9,269 nucleotides of DNA from Actinomycetota bacterium (lineage in GTDB: Bacteria > Actinomycetota > Aquicultoria > Subteraquimicrobiales > UBA9087), in the NCBI GenBank assembly GCA_003491635.1, contig DNCG01000039.1, forward strand, positions 1-9,269. The letters run 5' to 3'. A program made the position numbers and the translations under genes. The stretch's first letter is position 1. Each line of letters opens with the position of its first letter. Positions 6,346 through 9,269 of this stretch are shown here, piece by piece. Under the pieces are notes generated by a model. It saw only the letters and a list, made by a program, of their open reading frames with translations. It was not told the origin of the DNA and searched no databases.

Positions 6346-7368
6346 GTGAAAAATTATCTGTGGATATTTGCTGTGGGAATGGTCACCACCTTTCTTATCA
6401 CCCCCCTGGTAGAAATGTTGGCTAATAGCGTGGGGGCGGTGGATCGTCCTACTGAAAGGAAAGTTCATACAAAGTCCATTCCCAGACTGGGTGGCGTGGC
6501 CATCTATTTGGGTTTTCTGCTTGCCTCGGTTCTATTTCTGAGCGTCGATCGTGAGTTGATGGGAATCCTTTTGGGAGCCACCTTCATCCTAGCCCTCGGA
6601 GTCATCGACGATATGAAAGATCTCTCTCCTAAGGTGAAGTTCTTGGGTCAACTCGGGGCGGCGGTCATTTTGATTCTTTCTGGGGTTCAGATCGAGTTTG
6701 TGGGGAATCCCTTTGGGAAGGGCCTCCTTTATCTGGGTGGATGGGGTGTTTTCCTCACCCTTTTCTGGGTTGTGGGACTGACCAATACCGTAAACTTCAT
6801 CGACGGGTTGGATGGTCTGGCAGCGGGTGTCTCCGTCATAGCCTTAACGACCTTGTGCTACGTGGCTCATCAAACTGGGCAGTTGGGGACGGCGATGATC
6901 TCCATAGCTCTTGCCGGAAGCGCTCTGGGGTTTCTCAAGCACAACTTCCATCCCGCCAAGGTCTTTATGGGAGATTCGGGCAGCATGTTTCTGGGTTTCA
7001 TGCTTGGAGCTATAACGGTGCAGGGCGTGATGAAGAGCGTGGCGGCCATAGCTCTTCTTGTTCCCATTGTCATCATGGGGGTGCCCATCTTCGATACTAT
7101 TTCTGCCATCTTCCGTAGGTTTAGGAATAAACGACCGGTAACCCAGGCCGACAGGAACCACATTCACCACCGGCTTCTTTACAGGGGATTCAGCCACCAA
7201 CAGACCGTTTTGATCATATATTTTTGGTCTGTCCTGTTGAGTATGGCGGCTCTAATTTTGAATTTCGCCACCTTCATGGAAAAGATCACCGTCTTCGTGG
7301 TGCTGGCCATCTTGAGCTTCTTCTTCGATAAGTTTGTGGGTTTATTCGAAGATTTTCGAAGGCGTTGA
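6346..7368 (+). CDS. wecA: UDP-N-acetylglucosamine--undecaprenyl-phosphate sugar-phosphate transferase, WecA/TagO type
   Basis: The enzyme moves a sugar phosphate, usually GlcNAc-1-P, from UDP-sugar to undecaprenyl phosphate at the inner membrane face, starting teichoic acid, O-antigen or similar glycans. The 340 residues are mostly hydrophobic with about ten or eleven membrane segments. Family motifs are in order: DRPTERKVHTKSIPRLGG, the DDxxD motif DDMKD at 88-92, NFIDGLDGLAAG at 150-161, FMGDSGSMFLGF around 207-218, and the cytoplasmic HIHH at 272-275. NFIDGLDG and HIHH place it with WecA/TagO rather than MraY. It begins with GTG 6346; the upstream ribosome site is weak. The actual glycan cannot be told from the window because no other polymer gene is present. 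It is normally followed by atp genes in related gene orders. Confidence 0.93.
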   Translation: MKNYLWIFAVGMVTTFLITPLVEMLANSVGAVDRPTERKVHTKSIPRLGGVAIYLGFLLASVLFLSVDRELMGILLGATFILALGVIDDMKDLSPKVKFLGQLGAAVILILSGVQIEFVGNPFGKGLLYLGGWGVFLTLFWVVGLTNTVNFIDGLDGLAAGVSVIALTTLCYVAHQTGQLGTAMISIALAGSALGFLKHNFHPAKVFMGDSGSMFLGFMLGAITVQGVMKSVAAIALLVPIVIMGVPIFDTISAIFRRFRNKRPVTQADRNHIHHRLLYRGFSHQQTVLIIYFWSVLLSMAALILNFATFMEKITVFVVLAILSFFFDKFVGLFEDFRRR

Positions 7369-7385
7369 TCCCATGAACCCCCTAT

Positions 7386-7532
7386 ATGTTCTGGTTTGAG
7401 AAAGGAGTAGGTTTAAATTTGCTCCACATCGGGCCCATTGATCTTTCTCCCAATATGGCGGTGATCTCTATGTGGATCGCCATGATCTTGGTTTTCCTCT
7501 TGCTTTGCTCCATGTTAATGGGTCACTTTTAA
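7386..7532 (+). pseudogene. atpB: Probable remnant of atpB (N-terminus of F0F1 ATP synthase subunit a)
   Basis: A short open frame ends at TAA 7530-7532. From ATG 7386 it codes 48 residues; from TTG 7419, which has AAAGGAG 11 bases upstream, it codes 37. The peptide holds LHIGPIDLSPNMAVISMW followed by the hydrophobic run IAMILVFLLLCSMLM, then GHF and stop. The H-IGP...(V)..MW..MA-like start and the first membrane helix look like the N-terminus of ATP synthase subunit a, but the remaining ~200 residues with the essential Arg helix are absent and murA begins 19 bases later. In the related gene order tagO-atp-murA, atpB is close to this very position. I infer a stump left when the operon was lost or moved. 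An intact small membrane protein is the main alternative; homology rests on memory of a short stretch. Confidence 0.5.
7401..7407 (+). promoter_or_regulatory. Ribosome binding site before TTG 7419 of the atpB-like ORF
   Basis: AAAGGAG, the second clearest Shine-Dalgarno site in the window, lies 11 bases before TTG 7419. It lies inside the frame if translation starts at ATG 7386, so it favours the shorter 37-residue form. Its survival suggests the stump may still be translated or was lost recently. Confidence 0.5.
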
Positions 7533-7551
7533 CCGATCGGGAAGGATGTGA

Positions 7552-8823
7552 ATGGCCGAAAAATTCATCGTTCACGGCGGCAACAGACTGGAGGGAACGG
7601 TCAGTGTGAGTGGGGCTAAAAATTCCGCTCTCAAGCTCATGGCCGCCTCCATCTTAACCGAAGATGCTTGTGTGTTAAGAAACGTCCCCAAAATCAGGGA
7701 CGTTTTTACTATGGCGGAAGTGTTGGAGACGTTGGGGATTCAGGTTGATCTGGGACACCCCGAGGGGATGGTAATTAAACCCGGAGCATCGCTAAGGTTT
7801 GTTACTCCCTACGAACTTGTCTCACAGATGAGGGCATCGATTATAGTTCTGGGTCCCTTACTTGCTCGGTTGGGGAGAGCTAAGGTGGCCATGCCCGGGG
7901 GTTGCAATATTGGTTCCCGAAAGATAGATCTCCACATCATGGGTTTGGAGCTTCTGGGAGCCCACATCGAGGTCGAACACGGTTACATTGATGCACGGGC
8001 TGATGTGCTCAAGGGAGCGGTTATTTCCCTCGATTTTCCCAGCGTCGGGGCGACCGAGAATCTACTCATGGCCGCGAGTATGGCTGAGGGAAGGACAATT
8101 CTTGAAAACGCCGCGCGCGAGCCAGAGATCGCAGACTTAGCTGATTTCTTGAATAAGATGGGGGCCAGAATTAGGGGGGCGGGTACGAGCATTATGGAGA
8201 TAGAGGGGGTTCGAGAACTCCGCGGAACGGATCATACTGTCACCCCGGATCGAGTCGAGGCCGGCACGCTACTGGTGGCGGGGGCCATAACTCGGGGGGA
8301 TGTAATCGTCAAAGGCGCTCGTATTGATCATCTCAGGCTGGTCGTTGCCAAATTGAGGGAGATGGGGTTCACTGTCAAGGAGCTTCCCGATGGGCTAAGA
8401 ATTTTGGCTTCTGAGAGACCAGAAGCCGTAGACATTGCCACTCTTCCGTACCCCGGTTTCCCCACCGATATGCAGGCTCAGACGATGGCCCTCCTTTGCC
8501 TGGCTCGAGGCACCAGCGTTGTGACCGAGAACGTTTTTGAGAATCGATTCATGGTCGCCGATGAACTGAATAGGATGGGCGGCGATATCAGGGTTCAAGG
8601 ACACCATGCCACCATTAGAGGGGTGGAGAAAGTGACCGGGGCCTCAGTTCGAGCCCCCGACCTTCGGGGTGGAGCCGCTCTCGTTTTGGCGGGTCTGGCC
8701 GCGGAGGGTGTCACGGAGATCGCCGACATTTTTCATATAGATAGAGGACATGAAAACTTTGAGTACAAACTCAGAACCTTAGGAGCGGATATAACTCGGG
8801 TGCCCCGCCGTCGGCGGAGCTGA
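7552..8823 (+). CDS. murA: UDP-N-acetylglucosamine 1-carboxyvinyltransferase
   Basis: MurA transfers enolpyruvate from PEP to UDP-GlcNAc, the first committed step of peptidoglycan synthesis in the cytoplasm. The 423 residues give a full-length enzyme. The substrate-binding Lys23-Asn24 pair is in SGAKNSALKL, the PEP-reactive Cys118 is in MPGGCNIGSRKIDLH (equivalent to E. coli Cys115, so a fosfomycin-sensitive type rather than the Asp variant), and Asp306 lies in FPTDMQAQ. GHENFEYKLRTLGADI near the end is the usual C-terminal signature. After it the protein continues RVPRRRRS; this Arg-rich tail is encoded by a GC-rich repeat (8802-8820) and is not part of the family. ATG 7552 has GGAAGGA upstream. 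In the usual gene order murA follows the ATP synthase operon; here it follows only the atpB-like stump. Confidence 0.97.
   Translation: MAEKFIVHGGNRLEGTVSVSGAKNSALKLMAASILTEDACVLRNVPKIRDVFTMAEVLETLGIQVDLGHPEGMVIKPGASLRFVTPYELVSQMRASIIVLGPLLARLGRAKVAMPGGCNIGSRKIDLHIMGLELLGAHIEVEHGYIDARADVLKGAVISLDFPSVGATENLLMAASMAEGRTILENAAREPEIADLADFLNKMGARIRGAGTSIMEIEGVRELRGTDHTVTPDRVEAGTLLVAGAITRGDVIVKGARIDHLRLVVAKLREMGFTVKELPDGLRILASERPEAVDIATLPYPGFPTDMQAQTMALLCLARGTSVVTENVFENRFMVADELNRMGGDIRVQGHHATIRGVEKVTGASVRAPDLRGGAALVLAGLAAEGVTEIADIFHIDRGHENFEYKLRTLGADITRVPRRRRS
8802..8820. repeat. GC-rich hairpin repeat overlapping the 3' end of murA
   Basis: GCCCCGCCGTCGGCGGAGC matches 17 of 19 bases with 6280-6298 between comEB and wecA. 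Its core CCGCC-GTC-GGCGG is self-complementary. It encodes residues PRRRRS of MurA and ends one base before the stop codon. Confidence 0.65.
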
Positions 8824-8855
8824 GAGGCTGGTCGTGGTCGGTTAGTTGCTTTGTG

Positions 8856-8864
8856 AAAAGGAGG
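8856..8864 (+). promoter_or_regulatory. Strong ribosome binding site of fabZ
   Basis: AAAAGGAGG, a full match to the anti-Shine-Dalgarno core, ends five bases before ATG 8870. It is the strongest such site in the window and fixes the fabZ start. Confidence 0.8.
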
Positions 8865-8869
8865 TTTCC

Positions 8870-9269
8870 ATGCTCAACGTGGACGAGATCAAAGAAATTA
8901 TTCCTCACCGGGATCCATTTTTGTTTCTGGACGAGGTACTGGAATTAGAGGAGGGCAAAAGGGTGGTGGGTGTGAAGAACGTCGCCGCCGACGAGTATTT
9001 CTTTGTCGGACATTTTCCCGACTACCCGGTTATGCCCGGGGTTCTAATAGTGGAGGCTCTTGCCCAGGCGGGGGCCGTGGCCATCCTGAGCCAGAAGGAA
9101 TATAAAGGCAAGAAGGCTTTCTTTGCTGGTATAGACAGGTTCCGTTTCAAAAGACAGGTTCGCCCGGGTGACCAACTAAGACTCGAGCTTGAGGTGACAA
9201 AGACCAGGGGTCCGATCGGAGTGGGCCGGGGAACCGCCTATGTTGGCGACGAAATCGCCGCTCAAGGCG
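8870..9269 (+). CDS. fabZ: 3-hydroxyacyl-[acyl-carrier-protein] dehydratase FabZ, 3' end outside window
   Basis: FabZ dehydrates 3-hydroxyacyl-ACP to trans-2-enoyl-ACP in type II fatty-acid synthesis. The frame is open from ATG 8870 to the window edge, giving 133 complete codons of a family that is usually 140-150 residues, so only a short tail is missing. The N-terminus MLNVDEIKEIIPHRDPFLFL is typical. The hot-dog-fold active site is complete: His48 in GHFPDYPVMPG and Glu62 in VLIVEALAQAGA. FFAGIDRFRFKRQVRPGDQL follows, also standard. It sits 46 bases behind murA with a strong ribosome site. In Bacillus, fabZ lies some genes downstream of murA, so the direct adjacency is a shortened version of a known order. 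FabA is excluded by the HFPDYPVMPG loop and lack of its extra segments. Confidence 0.96.
   Translation, partial: MLNVDEIKEIIPHRDPFLFLDEVLELEEGKRVVGVKNVAADEYFFVGHFPDYPVMPGVLIVEALAQAGAVAILSQKEYKGKKAFFAGIDRFRFKRQVRPGDQLRLELEVTKTRGPIGVGRGTAYVGDEIAAQG

Noticed and set aside
8824..8855. Similarity of GGTCGTGGTCGGTTAGTTG to the CCGACAACTACCGACTAA stretch at 5721-5739
   Set aside because: The match is short and loose on opposite strands; it may be the same kind of filler, but two vague copies are not enough to call a repeat family.
1..9269. CRISPR arrays, tRNA or rRNA genes, defence or phage modules
   Set aside because: No regularly spaced repeats, no cloverleaf or rRNA sequence and no gene of those kinds was seen; nearly all space is taken by housekeeping genes.

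Overview
The window is a compact, single-strand (+) cluster of conserved bacterial housekeeping genes. In order they are: the 3' end of a DUF1385/YqhQ-type membrane protein, prfA, prmC, tsaC, a ywlE-like phosphatase, rpiB, glyA, comEB (dCMP deaminase), a WecA/TagO-type glycosyl-phosphate transferase, a tiny membrane ORF resembling the N-terminus of ATP synthase subunit a, murA, and the 5' part of fabZ. The order (DUF1385-prfA-prmC-tsaC-ywlE-rpiB-glyA-comEB-tagO, then atp genes, then murA and fabZ) is the arrangement I know from Firmicutes and some deep-branching Actinobacteriota. Together with the Gram-positive-style YwlE, strong Shine-Dalgarno sites and use of GTG and TTG starts, this suggests a Gram-positive-related lineage of moderate GC, perhaps an uncultured one. 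That placement is inference.

Layout. Positions 2-4285 carry translation termination (RF1 and its methyltransferase PrmC), the first step of tRNA t6A synthesis (TsaC), a phosphatase with an unusual insertion, and ribose-5-phosphate isomerase B. GlyA (4278-5528) overlaps rpiB by 8 bases and supplies one-carbon units. A 225-base gap (5529-5753) with no gene holds a nested imperfect inverted repeat. ComEB (5754-6233) feeds dUMP to thymidylate synthesis, a pathway that needs the folate one-carbon units made by GlyA. A second gap (6234-6345) holds two short repeats, including a perfect 13-bp hairpin. From 6346 the genes turn to the envelope: WecA/TagO starts lipid-linked glycan synthesis, MurA makes the first committed peptidoglycan step, and FabZ serves fatty-acid elongation.

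I see no new multi-gene system. The points most worth a second look are: (1) a 37-48 codon ORF between wecA and murA that looks like a severed stump of atpB, at the position where related genomes carry the ATP synthase operon, suggesting the operon was deleted or moved; (2) an extra ~65-residue, charged, probably helical segment in the YwlE-like phosphatase, just before its catalytic acid loop; (3) a GC-rich hairpin repeat that occurs between comEB and wecA and again, 17/19 identical, inside the last codons of murA, where it encodes an Arg-rich tail; (4) several short intergenic repeats of the kind that litter genomes of uncultured bacteria.
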